Origin: Chloroflexota bacterium
GTDB lineage: Bacteria; Chloroflexota; Anaerolineae; Anaerolineales; UBA4823
Length of the DNA stretch: 64,000 bases
Assembly (NCBI GenBank): GCA_029782365.1
Contig: JAKOUW010000076.1
Coordinates: 372,001 to 436,000 of the forward strand
Direction of reading: 5' to 3'
The notes beneath the pieces are model-generated. The model was given only the letters and a program-made list of their open reading frames with translations. It did no database searches and had not been told where the DNA came from. Shown piece after piece: positions 27,072-34,957 of this stretch. The position numbers and the translations under genes are program-made. Positions within the stretch are counted from its first letter, which is position 1. Each line of letters begins with the position of its first letter.

Positions 27072-27865
27072 TGTGGAATACCTGGCTTCTCAGTGCGGAC
27101 TTTTATTCTTAATGCACCAGGTACCATGTTTTCGGAGGCGACAATTAAGTAACCTCCACCGCAGCCAGAATACATTGCCCCTGCATAGCGCGATTGGTAA
27201 AAATTTAACAGAGGAATCAGGTCTGCATGCAGACTGGGATGCGTTACAGTGTGAGGCAACAAAATTTCCCAACATCGCATGCATTCATTGAAGGATGCTC
27301 CCAACCGGTTCGTATCCTTACCTAGGATTGCCTGGAAGCAAGCATCGCCTGTATCGCCGAGCCGCTGGATCCAACTTTCATCAAGATACTTAAGACCGAG
27401 TGGGTTATATCCTAGTGGACGTTGATTTACTGGCAGAAGATACAATACATGCTCCAGCCAGGCTGCCACAGCCGGGTCATTTGTCGATTCAATCTTGACC
27501 GGGAAGATGCCCGCTTCGTAACTGGCGTCATAATCCAAGCGGCTTATACCAGGGTAAATAATCCCTATCATGTCTTGAGATCCAGACGGTTCAGATTTTC
27601 CCTGATTTTCTGCAAAATAAAGTTCACGCACGAGCAGAGCCGGGTCTCGATCTGGTAACTGGTTTTGCCATAATCGGACAGCGACTTTACGCGTGCTGGT
27701 ACCCATTCCACAGCGATCCATAAAATAGAAGTCTGGTTTCAGACTTACAACTACCATCGACCCTGGCGGGGTAGGATTCAGCCTGGATATGAAAGGCTGA
27801 TCGATCCAACCGCCAGCCAGGGCGATTCGATATGGTATCTTGCTGATAATATCCGTTATGTTCAT
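27068..27865 (-). CDS. GHMP-family sugar kinase, short
   Basis: 265 residues, shorter than the usual 320-350 for sugar-1-kinases of this family. The N-terminus has the sugar-binding strand YRIALAGGWIDQPF, comparable to GG(W/T)xDxP segments of fucokinase and heptose kinases. GMGTSTRKVA stands where the Gly-rich ATP loop (GLGSSAA-like) normally lies, though much closer to the N-terminus. SGSQDMIGIIYPGISRLDY corresponds to the GxQD motif and SGCGGGYLIVAS to the C-terminal Gly-rich motif 3. Expected reaction: ATP-dependent phosphorylation of a sugar, probably at C1. It lies between the epimerase gene (15 bp away) and the nucleotidyltransferase (4-bp overlap), a natural kinase-plus-nucleotidyltransferase pair for making an activated sugar. 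Confidence 0.75.
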   Translation of the reverse strand: MNITDIISKIPYRIALAGGWIDQPFISRLNPTPPGSMVVVSLKPDFYFMDRCGMGTSTRKVAVRLWQNQLPDRDPALLVRELYFAENQGKSEPSGSQDMIGIIYPGISRLDYDASYEAGIFPVKIESTNDPAVAAWLEHVLYLLPVNQRPLGYNPLGLKYLDESWIQRLGDTGDACFQAILGKDTNRLGASFNECMRCWEILLPHTVTHPSLHADLIPLLNFYQSRYAGAMYSGCGGGYLIVASENMVPGALRIKVRTEKPGIPQ

Positions 27866-27880
27866 AGGATGAGTTGCAGC

Positions 27881-28930
27881 TCAATCATCACTGACCACGC
27901 GATTGCCTGCTTTTCGGGCTTGAAATTGTTGTTCAATCCACACGTAGGTAGTTTCCAAACCGCGTCTGAATGAAGTCGAAGGCTGCCAATTCAATACATT
28001 TTGTATAAAGGTGTTATCACTGTTTCGACCGCCGACGCCTTTTGGAGCGTCTAATTTATAATGACGAGTTAATTTCACATTACCAATTTCTTCAGCAATC
28101 GTAACCAGATTGTTGATTGAAATTAATTCATTGGAGCCAAGGTTAATAGGTGTAGCAATCAATGCATCAGAGTGCATGATGCGGTCAATACCATAAACGC
28201 AATCTTCGATGAACATGAAACTGCGCGTTTGATGACCATCACCCCAAATCTCGATTTCCATTTTTCCAGAATCTTTGGCTTCGATAACTTTGCGGCAGAT
28301 GGCAGCCGGCGCTTTTTCACGTCCGCCAAACCAGGTGCCATTAGGGCCATACACATTGTGGAAACGCGCAATGTGAGTTTCCAGGCCGCGCTCTGCCCAA
28401 TATTCCTGGCAAAACATTTCTGAGATTAATTTTTCCCACCCATAACCCCGTTCAGCCATGGCCGGGTAAGCATCTGATTCTTTTAACGCCAGAGCATCAG
28501 GTGTTTTTTGTAGATCTGTGTTGTAAGCGCAAGCAGATGAGGAAAAGAAATAACGACGCACACCTGCCTGGTAAGAAGCCTCGATCAGATGAGTATTGAT
28601 GAGGATGCTGCGTAAACAAGCCACACGGTTGAGTTCAATGAAGCCCATACCACCCATATCGGCGGCGAGATTATAGACCTCCACCGCTCCCTCGACAGCC
28701 CGAGTTGCATTTTCTTTTTCACTCAAATCCAGGTGCAGCGACTCCACATCCGGAAGGCGCTGGTACCAGTTGGGGAGAGGTTTTTTGTCGATAGCGCGAA
28801 TGCGGGTAAATCCATTATCCTTAAAATAACGGGTTAATGATCCTCCGATGAAGCCTCCTGCGCCTGTGATGACAATCAAATCATCCTTTTTTAAGTCAGG
28901 GCAGGTTGCGGCGATTGTTGGTTGTATCAT
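27881..28930 (-). CDS. GDP-mannose 3,5-epimerase-like NAD-dependent epimerase
   Basis: 349 residues, an extended short-chain dehydrogenase with NAD-binding ITGAGGFIGGSL near residue 21. The segments match GDP-D-mannose 3',5'-epimerase (the plant GME type): YNLAADMGGMGFIE, SSSACAYN with the acid/base Cys, the YGWEK dyad (Tyr-x3-Lys), GTWFGGREKAPAA with the second catalytic Lys, GDGHQTRSFMFIEDC and GGRNSDN with the conserved Arg. GME converts GDP-mannose to GDP-L-galactose and GDP-L-gulose. The neighbouring kinase and nucleotidyltransferase suggest that the substrate here may be made locally. It is the second gene of a LacI-headed operon. The exact sugar and nucleotide remain to be shown. Confidence 0.85.
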   Translation of the reverse strand: MIQPTIAATCPDLKKDDLIVITGAGGFIGGSLTRYFKDNGFTRIRAIDKKPLPNWYQRLPDVESLHLDLSEKENATRAVEGAVEVYNLAADMGGMGFIELNRVACLRSILINTHLIEASYQAGVRRYFFSSSACAYNTDLQKTPDALALKESDAYPAMAERGYGWEKLISEMFCQEYWAERGLETHIARFHNVYGPNGTWFGGREKAPAAICRKVIEAKDSGKMEIEIWGDGHQTRSFMFIEDCVYGIDRIMHSDALIATPINLGSNELISINNLVTIAEEIGNVKLTRHYKLDAPKGVGGRNSDNTFIQNVLNWQPSTSFRRGLETTYVWIEQQFQARKAGNRVVSDD

Positions 28931-28946
28931 GGAAACTCCTTTTTTC

Positions 28947-29969
28947 TTAATCTTGATTTATTAATATGGATGGTGCAGCACAGGATTGACGCACCAACAA
29001 ACTTGTGGGAAGAATGATGGATTCCGGTTGGCCGACGCTTTTTTGCTTTAAACGACTGAGCAATAATTCAGTCGCTCGGCAACCCATCTCATAGGCTGGC
29101 TGCACGGCGACTGTGAGGAATGGTTCGACCAAGAAGTTTGAAGGCAAATCATCAAAACCTGCTAACGATATATCCCTTGGTATGTTGAGGTGATTCTCTT
29201 GAAGAGCTTTCATCGCGCCATAAGTGATGAAGTTATTCGCAGCGAACAATGCCGTAGGTCGAGGCTCCATTGCTAAAACGCGTGAGGCCATTGAAAAACC
29301 ACTTTCCATTGTAAAATAGCCGTGCAGTAAATATTGTGGATTAGGATTTATCCCGGCTTCTTTTAGCGCTCGCAGGTAACCCTGTGTTCGTTCCTGAACG
29401 GTAGAAATTCCGTTTGGACCATTTAAGAGGGCTATTTTTCGATGACCCAGTTCCAGGAGATATTTCGTCACCAAGAACGCGCCTTGTTCAGAATTGCAGC
29501 GCACTTCATCGGTTAACTTTTCGGGTAAGCTGCGGTCTAAAACAACACAAGGCGTTTGATGTGCCAGAGGAAGTTTCAACGGTAGAAAATCGTTGTTGGC
29601 TGGGACGAGCAGAATTCCATCAATTTGCCGGGCTAACAAAGCCTGGAAATAGCGTGTTACCTCTTCGGGTCGTTCGTCTGTATTACAAAGGATCAGACTG
29701 TAACCTGCATCTGAAGCAGTATCCTCCACTCCCCGAGCAACGGTTGTCCAGAACGGATTGGTGATATCCGTGACCATAAGTGCAAGCATGCCGGTTTGTT
29801 TCCAGCGAAAGGATTGGGAAAGGGAATTTGGCACATAACCTAATTGGTCGATGGCAGTTTGCACTCGCTGCCGTGTTTCATCGCTGATGTAATGCGAATG
29901 ATTAATCACTCGCGATACAGTGATGGGTGCTACGCCCGCAAGTCTGGCTACATCGCGGATTGTTGTCAT
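28947..29969 (-). CDS. LacI-family transcriptional regulator heading the nucleotide-sugar operon
   Basis: 340 residues. The DNA-binding helix-turn-helix starts at the N-terminus (TTIRDVARLAGVAPITVSRVINH), followed by the hinge (GYVPNSLSQSFR) and an effector domain with MLALMVTDITNPFWTTVARGVED and SLAGFDDLPSNFLVEPFLTV. It is the first gene of the minus-strand operon, with the epimerase ATG 16 bp after its stop. A 20-bp perfect palindrome lies next to its -10, so it should be autoregulated and control the genes behind it. A LacI regulator on a sugar-nucleotide synthesis operon is unusual. The effector is unknown. Confidence 0.92.
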   Translation of the reverse strand: MTTIRDVARLAGVAPITVSRVINHSHYISDETRQRVQTAIDQLGYVPNSLSQSFRWKQTGMLALMVTDITNPFWTTVARGVEDTASDAGYSLILCNTDERPEEVTRYFQALLARQIDGILLVPANNDFLPLKLPLAHQTPCVVLDRSLPEKLTDEVRCNSEQGAFLVTKYLLELGHRKIALLNGPNGISTVQERTQGYLRALKEAGINPNPQYLLHGYFTMESGFSMASRVLAMEPRPTALFAANNFITYGAMKALQENHLNIPRDISLAGFDDLPSNFLVEPFLTVAVQPAYEMGCRATELLLSRLKQKSVGQPESIILPTSLLVRQSCAAPSILINQD

Positions 29970-30007
29970 TGTGGTGAGGAATAAATTAGCTGCATGACTA
30001 ATCGCCT

Positions 30008-30027
30008 TTATGGTACCGGTACCATAA
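30008..30027. promoter_or_regulatory. 20-bp perfect palindrome, probable operator of the second LacI protein
   Basis: TTATGGTACCGGTACCATAA reads the same on both strands and has the central CG of LacI/GalR operators. It begins at the last base of the -10 hexamer and covers the predicted transcription start of the regulator operon. Its sequence differs from the operator of the first LacI locus, so the two regulators should not cross-bind strongly. Confidence 0.82.
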
Positions 30028-30055
30028 TTTTAGCATTTGAGCGGTTGATTGTCAA
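30027..30055 (-). promoter_or_regulatory. Sigma-70 promoter of the second LacI operon
   Basis: On the minus strand TTGACA (complement of 30050-30055), 17 bp, TAAAAT (complement of 30027-30032). The regulator ATG is 57 bp downstream. A near-consensus promoter of this kind should be strong when the palindrome is unoccupied. Confidence 0.8.
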
Positions 30056-30237
30056 GACGGTAAATTAACATCGATGAATCCTTTTCCTTATTGCTTTCCC
30101 CATTAACCTTGGAAATTTCCTGCCGATTGGAACAGGAAAGGATTCATTTCGCTTGCAGTGGATTATTACTCAACCAATATTTGAAGCCGCTCGCCGCTGA
30201 CCGTGTCAACAGCGAGCGACTCCGTGAACCCTGCAAT

Positions 30238-30735
30238 TTAGTCGATCTTCTCGAACCGGCTTCCGGGTGTATTACATACAGGGCATTTCTCTGGCGCAAA
30301 ACCAATATGAACGTAACCGCAAACAGGGCAAACATAATAATCAAAGGTTTTCATGTCTGCGCTTAAATTTGAAAGAGCCTCGCGGAACAATCCTTCATGA
30401 ACTTTTTCTACTTCCCATGCCCAGCGGAAGCTGGAAACAGCCTTCTTATTCCCTTCATTCTCTGCATCCTTGATAAAATCTGGATACATGGAAGTAACCT
30501 CATAATTTTCACCGTTCACTGCTGCCTGAAGGTTTTCAGCGGTGGTCTTGATTTCACCTAGGGCTCGAAGGTGATTATGGGCGTGAATTGTTTCTGCATG
30601 GGCAGCGACCCGGAACAACCTGGCGGCTGCGGGGAAGCCCTCATCATCTGCCTTCTTGGCGAATGCAAGGTATTTACGATTGGCCTGGGATTCACCAGCA
30701 AACGCGGATTTTAAATCCTCAGTGGTTTTAGACAT
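30238..30735 (-). CDS. Rubrerythrin
   Basis: 165 residues. The N-terminal ferritin-like four-helix bundle carries the diiron ligands (GESQANRKYLAFAKKAD, HAETIHAHNHL, and WEVEKVHEGLF with its ExxH), and a C-terminal rubredoxin-like domain binds one iron through two CxxC pairs (CPVCGY and CPVCNT). Rubrerythrins reduce hydrogen peroxide to water with electrons from rubredoxin or NADH systems, protecting anaerobes in the cytoplasm. AAAGGAG precedes the ATG. It is monocistronic, between the LacI operon promoter and pgl. A PerR-like sequence precedes it, fitting a peroxide response. Confidence 0.95.
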   Translation of the reverse strand: MSKTTEDLKSAFAGESQANRKYLAFAKKADDEGFPAAARLFRVAAHAETIHAHNHLRALGEIKTTAENLQAAVNGENYEVTSMYPDFIKDAENEGNKKAVSSFRWAWEVEKVHEGLFREALSNLSADMKTFDYYVCPVCGYVHIGFAPEKCPVCNTPGSRFEKID

Positions 30736-30769
30736 TGGTTCTCCTTTCAGAAATCATGAACAAATTCTA

Positions 30770-30784
30770 TTCTCATTATTACAA
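30770..30784 (-). promoter_or_regulatory. PerR/Fur-like box upstream of rubrerythrin
   Basis: On the minus strand TTGTAATAATGAGAA matches the PerR consensus TTATAATNATTATAA at 11 of 14 defined positions. It lies directly before a possible -10 (TAGAAT, complement of 30764-30769), about 35 bp upstream of the rubrerythrin ATG. No perR gene is in the window. Confidence 0.35.
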
Positions 30785-30850
30785 AGAATTGTCATGATTG
30801 CGAGCACCATACGTCACTATTTTTATGTGATGAATTTAACAATCACCGTT

Positions 30851-31585
30851 TTATATGCTCCCTGCAGCGCTGCGATCAAGAAACCAGGTTAGCTTTCGGC
30901 TCTGAGGGTTAATCATTTGAGCGGGGAGGAGGGATGACTTAGCTCCGGCAAAAAGAGCTTTTGAGACAATGATTTGTTTTGCCTGTCCCGAGACCAAAAA
31001 GAATACCTGCTCTGCGGCATTAATTGCAGGCAGTGTTAAAGACAAACGGCTAACCAGCGGTGGAGGAGGGGTAGTATGTGGGGTGGCAGAAACCCAGGCT
31101 TTTTCTTCTTTCAATATTGCCGCATCAGGAAACAACGATGCAGTGTGCCCATCATCCCCAAGACCAAGCAAAATCAAATCGAATTTGGGATAGGATTGAC
31201 CAGGAAACCGATTTCGTAGAATTCTTTCGTATTGTTGTGCGCCTTCATTGGGCGACATCTCACCTGGCATTCTAAATATATTGATTGAAGGAATATTAAT
31301 TTTCGCGAATAAACTTTCGTGAGCCATACAATAATTGCTGTCCGGATGATCTGGCGGAACACATCGCTCATCGCCAAAATAGAAGAAAATTTTATTCCAC
31401 GGCAATGCGTCAACATAAGGATGTGAACAAAGCCTCTCATATAAAAGGCGCGGTGTGGATCCACCTGAAAGAACCAAATCGAAGCGCTCTTTTTGGCGAA
31501 TCGATTCCTGCGCCAGCAGGCTGACCTGTCCGGCTACTTTATCGGCAATTGCCTGGGCATCTTCCAGGATATCAATGACTGGCAT
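30851..31585 (-). CDS. pgl: 6-phosphogluconolactonase
   Basis: 244 residues from MPVIDILED, the usual size. The family signature LVLSGGSTPRLLYERL is near the N-terminus, with FFYFGDERCVPPDHPDSNY and LLGLGDDGHTASLFP following; the His in GDGHTAS is in the active site. It hydrolyses 6-phosphogluconolactone in the oxidative pentose phosphate pathway. The open frame extends 33 codons further up inside zwf, but that part has no similarity. With this start the gene overlaps zwf by 14 bp. It is the third gene of gnd-zwf-pgl. Confidence 0.94.
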   Translation of the reverse strand: MPVIDILEDAQAIADKVAGQVSLLAQESIRQKERFDLVLSGGSTPRLLYERLCSHPYVDALPWNKIFFYFGDERCVPPDHPDSNYCMAHESLFAKINIPSINIFRMPGEMSPNEGAQQYERILRNRFPGQSYPKFDLILLGLGDDGHTASLFPDAAILKEEKAWVSATPHTTPPPPLVSRLSLTLPAINAAEQVFFLVSGQAKQIIVSKALFAGAKSSLLPAQMINPQSRKLTWFLDRSAAGSI

Positions 31586-33056
31586 AGATTGGACTGCCCC
31601 CGTCTTGACAGCCCATCCGCCAACGCCGTCCATCTTTGATAAGTAATTGATCCGCCTCGATTGGTCCCCAACTGCGAGACTCATAATAAGTCAATGGCGG
31701 CACACCTTGTTGTTCCCAGCCTTTGTTGATCGGATCGATCAGTCTCCAGCAGGCTTCGATGGCATCACTTCGATTAAACAATGACGCATCACCTGCAAAT
31801 GCATCCAACAAGAGTCGCTCATATGCATCTGGCAAGGCTCCCTGGAAGAAATCTCTGTAATGAAATTCCATGTCCACGGAGCTCATTTTTTGGGGGCTGT
31901 CTGGTATTTTGGCCTCAAACCGCAAGTGGATGCCTTCGTCCGGTTGAACGCAAATGGAAAGGATATTTGGTGTGAATTCCGTGTTTTCGGTCAAATTGAA
32001 CATAATATGGGGAGGTCTCTGAAATTCTATGATGATTTCCGAAGTTTTCTGAGCCATTGCTTTGCCAGAGCGTAAATAAAAGGGGACGCCTTTCCAACGC
32101 CAGTTGTCAATAAATAGCTTCAGAGCCGCCAGCGTAGGTGTTTGCGATCCAGCCGCCACGCCGGTAGTCGAGGCAAAACCATGGTATTGTGCCCGTACGG
32201 TATCTTCTAATCGGATTGGGCGGATGCTCTCAAATACTTTGATTTTCTCATTGCGCACTGCATCTGCATTGAAGGAAGACGGCGGTTCCATTGCAACCAT
32301 TGCCAAGAGCTGAAAGAGGTGGTTTTGGAACATGTCTCTCAACACACCCGCGGTATCATAATACCCCGCTCGAGTGCCAACATCTACACTTTCGGCTACT
32401 GTAATCTGAATATTATCAACATAGCGCCGGTTCCATACTGGTTCGAAGATTGTATTGGCAAAACGCAAAAACAGAATATTTTGTGCAGTTTCTTTGCCAA
32501 GATAATGATCGATACGATAAACCTGACTTTCATCAAAAACAGCGTGTACAGCTTGATTAAGCTCTTGAGCAGATTCTAAATCGGTCCCAAAAGGCTTTTC
32601 TATGATTACGCGCCGCCAAAGTGAGGTGCCCACAGGTGGTTTTGCCATTCCTGCATTACCAAGATGTTGAACCGTCTCGATATATAATTCTGGCGCAATC
32701 GCCAGGTAATAAACTCGAGATGCTGGGCCTCCTTCCAGGCCGCGCAGATATTCTTCCAGGCGGCTGAAATCGGCGGGCACATCTAAATTTCCTTGAAAAT
32801 AAGTCAATAATGATGCGAACTTATCCCATAACGCTGGATCGAAAGTGTCGGGAGAAAAGGCAGCCACGCCTTCTTTCAAATGAGCGCGAAAATCATTGTC
32901 CAGGTATGGACGGCGGGCGATACCAACAATATGGGTGCATTCGGTGAGCCTGCCCTTGTGGTAGTTGTTGTATAAAGCCGGGATCAGTTTTCGCCAGGTA
33001 AGATCGCCAGATGCGCCAAAAATTACCAGAGTTTCTGGTATACATGAATCGTTCAT
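31572..33056 (-). CDS. zwf: Glucose-6-phosphate 1-dehydrogenase
   Basis: 494 residues, standard length. It has the NADP-binding VIFGASGDLTWRKLIPALYN (residue 11 on; usually GASGDLAxRKL) and the substrate/active-site motif YRIDHYLGKET with the catalytic His nearby, then RFANTIFEPVWNRRYVDNIQI. It oxidises glucose 6-phosphate to the lactone, the first step of the oxidative pentose phosphate pathway, making NADPH. It starts 3 bp after the gnd stop, so gnd, zwf and pgl form a tight operon. The C-terminal 20-25 residues are encoded in DNA shared with the pgl start. Confidence 0.96.
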   Translation of the reverse strand: MNDSCIPETLVIFGASGDLTWRKLIPALYNNYHKGRLTECTHIVGIARRPYLDNDFRAHLKEGVAAFSPDTFDPALWDKFASLLTYFQGNLDVPADFSRLEEYLRGLEGGPASRVYYLAIAPELYIETVQHLGNAGMAKPPVGTSLWRRVIIEKPFGTDLESAQELNQAVHAVFDESQVYRIDHYLGKETAQNILFLRFANTIFEPVWNRRYVDNIQITVAESVDVGTRAGYYDTAGVLRDMFQNHLFQLLAMVAMEPPSSFNADAVRNEKIKVFESIRPIRLEDTVRAQYHGFASTTGVAAGSQTPTLAALKLFIDNWRWKGVPFYLRSGKAMAQKTSEIIIEFQRPPHIMFNLTENTEFTPNILSICVQPDEGIHLRFEAKIPDSPQKMSSVDMEFHYRDFFQGALPDAYERLLLDAFAGDASLFNRSDAIEACWRLIDPINKGWEQQGVPPLTYYESRSWGPIEADQLLIKDGRRWRMGCQDGGSPIYASH

Positions 33057-33059
33057 AAA

Positions 33060-33968
33060 TTACTTCGTTTTTACAGCATGACCACCAAACTGATTGCGCA
33101 TAGCGGCTAGAAGCTTGGCTGCATAGCTTTCTGCCTGACGGCTGATGAATCGCTGCTGCAGTGAAAGGGTAATCACAGGAGCCGGTACATCAAGATCAAT
33201 TGCCTCGAATACCGTCCAACGACCCTCGCCACTGTCTGCAACCCAGCCTTCGATATGGTCAAGGTTACTATCGGCGCTTAATGCATTTGCAATCAGATCC
33301 AACAACCAGGATCGAACAACGCTGCCTGTCTGCCATATATGGGCTATTTGCTCCACATTCAGGTTGAGTTCGTGTTTGGTGTGCATGATTTCAAAGCCTT
33401 CAGCAAAGGCTTGCATCATTCCATATTCGATGCCGTTGTGAACCATTTTAACAAAATGACCAGCGCCAACCGGACCAACGCGGCCCCAACCTTCGTTAGG
33501 CCCGGGCGCCAGTGTTTCATATATCGGGCGCAGGCGCTCGACAACGGCCTCATCACCACCGATCATCATCGAATAGCCTTCAGTTAGACCCCAAATACCC
33601 CCACTTGTGCCCGTGTCCACATAGTGCAATCCTTTTGCCGCCAGAACAGGAGCACGGCGAATATCATCTTTATAAAACGAATTGCCGCCATCGATTACGA
33701 TATCCCCGGGGTCCAAAAGTGTAGCCAGTTGATCAACCACCGCATCAGTCGGATCACCGGCAGGCACCATAACCCACACAGCTTTCGGTTTATTAAGAGT
33801 GTTGACAAGTTCAGGGATTGAAAATGTTGGTGTAAGCCCAGCTTCTGAAGCTAATTGTTTGGTAATTTCAGGGCTCCGATTATATCCAACCACTTGATGA
33901 CCGCCCTTCAACAAACGGCGGGCCATATTTCCACCCATCTTGCCTAGTCCGATTAAGCCTAATTCCAT
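33060..33968 (-). CDS. gnd: 6-phosphogluconate dehydrogenase, short (GntZ/YqeC-type)
   Basis: 302 residues, the short decarboxylating type, against about 470 for Gnd of E. coli. The N-terminal nucleotide-binding fold (LGLIGLGKMGGNMARRLL) is followed by the substrate-binding DTGTSGGIWGLTEGYSMMIGG and the catalytic GAGHFVKMVHNGIEYGMMQ with its Lys-x-x-His-Asn. It converts 6-phosphogluconate to ribulose 5-phosphate and CO2; short forms often prefer NAD. AGGAG precedes the ATG. It is the first gene of gnd-zwf-pgl, so all three oxidative-branch enzymes are encoded together in reverse order of the pathway. Confidence 0.95.
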   Translation of the reverse strand: MELGLIGLGKMGGNMARRLLKGGHQVVGYNRSPEITKQLASEAGLTPTFSIPELVNTLNKPKAVWVMVPAGDPTDAVVDQLATLLDPGDIVIDGGNSFYKDDIRRAPVLAAKGLHYVDTGTSGGIWGLTEGYSMMIGGDEAVVERLRPIYETLAPGPNEGWGRVGPVGAGHFVKMVHNGIEYGMMQAFAEGFEIMHTKHELNLNVEQIAHIWQTGSVVRSWLLDLIANALSADSNLDHIEGWVADSGEGRWTVFEAIDLDVPAPVITLSLQQRFISRQAESYAAKLLAAMRNQFGGHAVKTK

Positions 33969-33998
33969 AGTTTTCTCCTAAGAATATCCAAATGTGAA

Positions 33999-34757
33999 TT
34001 ACAGATCCTGAATGTTTTCAACAATTTCGGGAGCCATCCCTTCGATGTGAGGGCGGTCGCCTTGCTCGGGTAAATGGAGTTTACCCTCAAGATCAATCAG
34101 GTGACCAGATTTTGCAGCTTTCGTCTGCAAGTAAAATAAATTGTATTGGTTGGGAGGAATAACATGCGGTATTCGACCGTTGACAACTACCCCGTGTTGA
34201 GAGAGATCTGTAATTTTTTTTGGGTTGTTGGTCATCAAACGAATCGATTTAACTTTCAACGAAAACAACATATGGGCGGCAATGCTGTATTCTCTTTCAT
34301 CATCTCGAAACCCCAGGGCCAGGTTCGCGTCTACAGTGTCATATCCATAATCTTGTAAGCCATAGGCTCTTATTTTGTTGGTTAAACCAATGCCGCGGCC
34401 TTCCTGGCGCATATAAAGCAAAATTCCTTTATCCATTTTCCCTATGGCAGTTAATGCTGCTTCAAGTTGATCGCGGCAATCACAGCGCAGAGAACCAAAT
34501 GCATCCCCAGTCAAACATTCTGAATGAAGCCGGACAGGAACATCTTCTCCACCGTAAATATCCCCTTTGACGATGGCTGCATGGTCTTTGTAATCCTTGT
34601 TATTATAAAATCCGACGATGTGAAAATGACCAAAACGCGTAGGCAGCTCGGCTATGGCGGCAATATGAACGCAAACATGATCGGGCCCGACCCCTTCACA
34701 TTCATGGCAGCGCCCTTCATCGAGCAATTCTTTTATTTGCATATGGGTTAATGACAT
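33999..34757 (-). CDS. ribA: GTP cyclohydrolase II
   Basis: 252 residues from MSLTHMQIKEL. GTP cyclohydrolase II opens GTP to 2,5-diamino-6-ribosylamino-pyrimidinone phosphate, the first step of riboflavin synthesis. The zinc site (SECLTGDAFGSLRCDC, with three Cys) and the catalytic segment MRQEGRGIGLTNKIRAYGLQD are intact, as is the later NNPKKITDLSQHGVVV. This is a stand-alone enzyme without the RibB domain. About 50 residues precede the core and include a CHECEG cluster, longer than in E. coli RibA. GAGGTT lies before the ATG; an extension of 24 codons to an upstream ATG is less likely. No FMN riboswitch is visible in the leader. Confidence 0.92.
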   Translation of the reverse strand: MSLTHMQIKELLDEGRCHECEGVGPDHVCVHIAAIAELPTRFGHFHIVGFYNNKDYKDHAAIVKGDIYGGEDVPVRLHSECLTGDAFGSLRCDCRDQLEAALTAIGKMDKGILLYMRQEGRGIGLTNKIRAYGLQDYGYDTVDANLALGFRDDEREYSIAAHMLFSLKVKSIRLMTNNPKKITDLSQHGVVVNGRIPHVIPPNQYNLFYLQTKAAKSGHLIDLEGKLHLPEQGDRPHIEGMAPEIVENIQDL

Positions 34758-34860
34758 TTCAGAACCTCTATATTGATATATCAAATCGAATTGTGTTGCC
34801 TGCACCGGTGGCAACTGTTTGACGACCATGCCAAGTGCTCGGAAATCGGAGGATTAAGAG

Positions 34861-34866
34861 ATTATA
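34861..34866 (-). promoter_or_regulatory. -10 element upstream of ribA
   Basis: TATAAT on the minus strand, about 104 bp before the ribA start. The -35 region is poor (ATAATT at 17 bp). Confidence 0.4.
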
Positions 34867-34904
34867 CGCTTTAATTTGAGAATAATTATTAATTTTTTCA
34901 AATA

Positions 34905-34933
34905 CAAAAGGCGGCTGCAAATCAGCAACCGCC
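34905..34933 (-). terminator. Intrinsic terminator of the pst-phoU operon
   Basis: On the minus strand GGCGG (complement of 34929-34933) pairs with CCGCC (complement of 34910-34914), with an added CTG/CAG pairing across a small bulge, and is followed by TTTTG. It lies 25 bp after the phoU stop. Confidence 0.68.
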
Positions 34934-34957
34934 ATAATTTAACTGTGGGTTATTCAG

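Noticed and set aside
30180..30215. Imperfect inverted repeat downstream of rubrerythrin
   Set aside because: Ten of twelve pairs with two mismatches and no T-run on either strand, so not called as a terminator.
34758..34860. Possible FMN riboswitch in the ribA leader
   Set aside because: The roughly 100-nt leader shows none of the conserved RFN-element segments and is too short for one.
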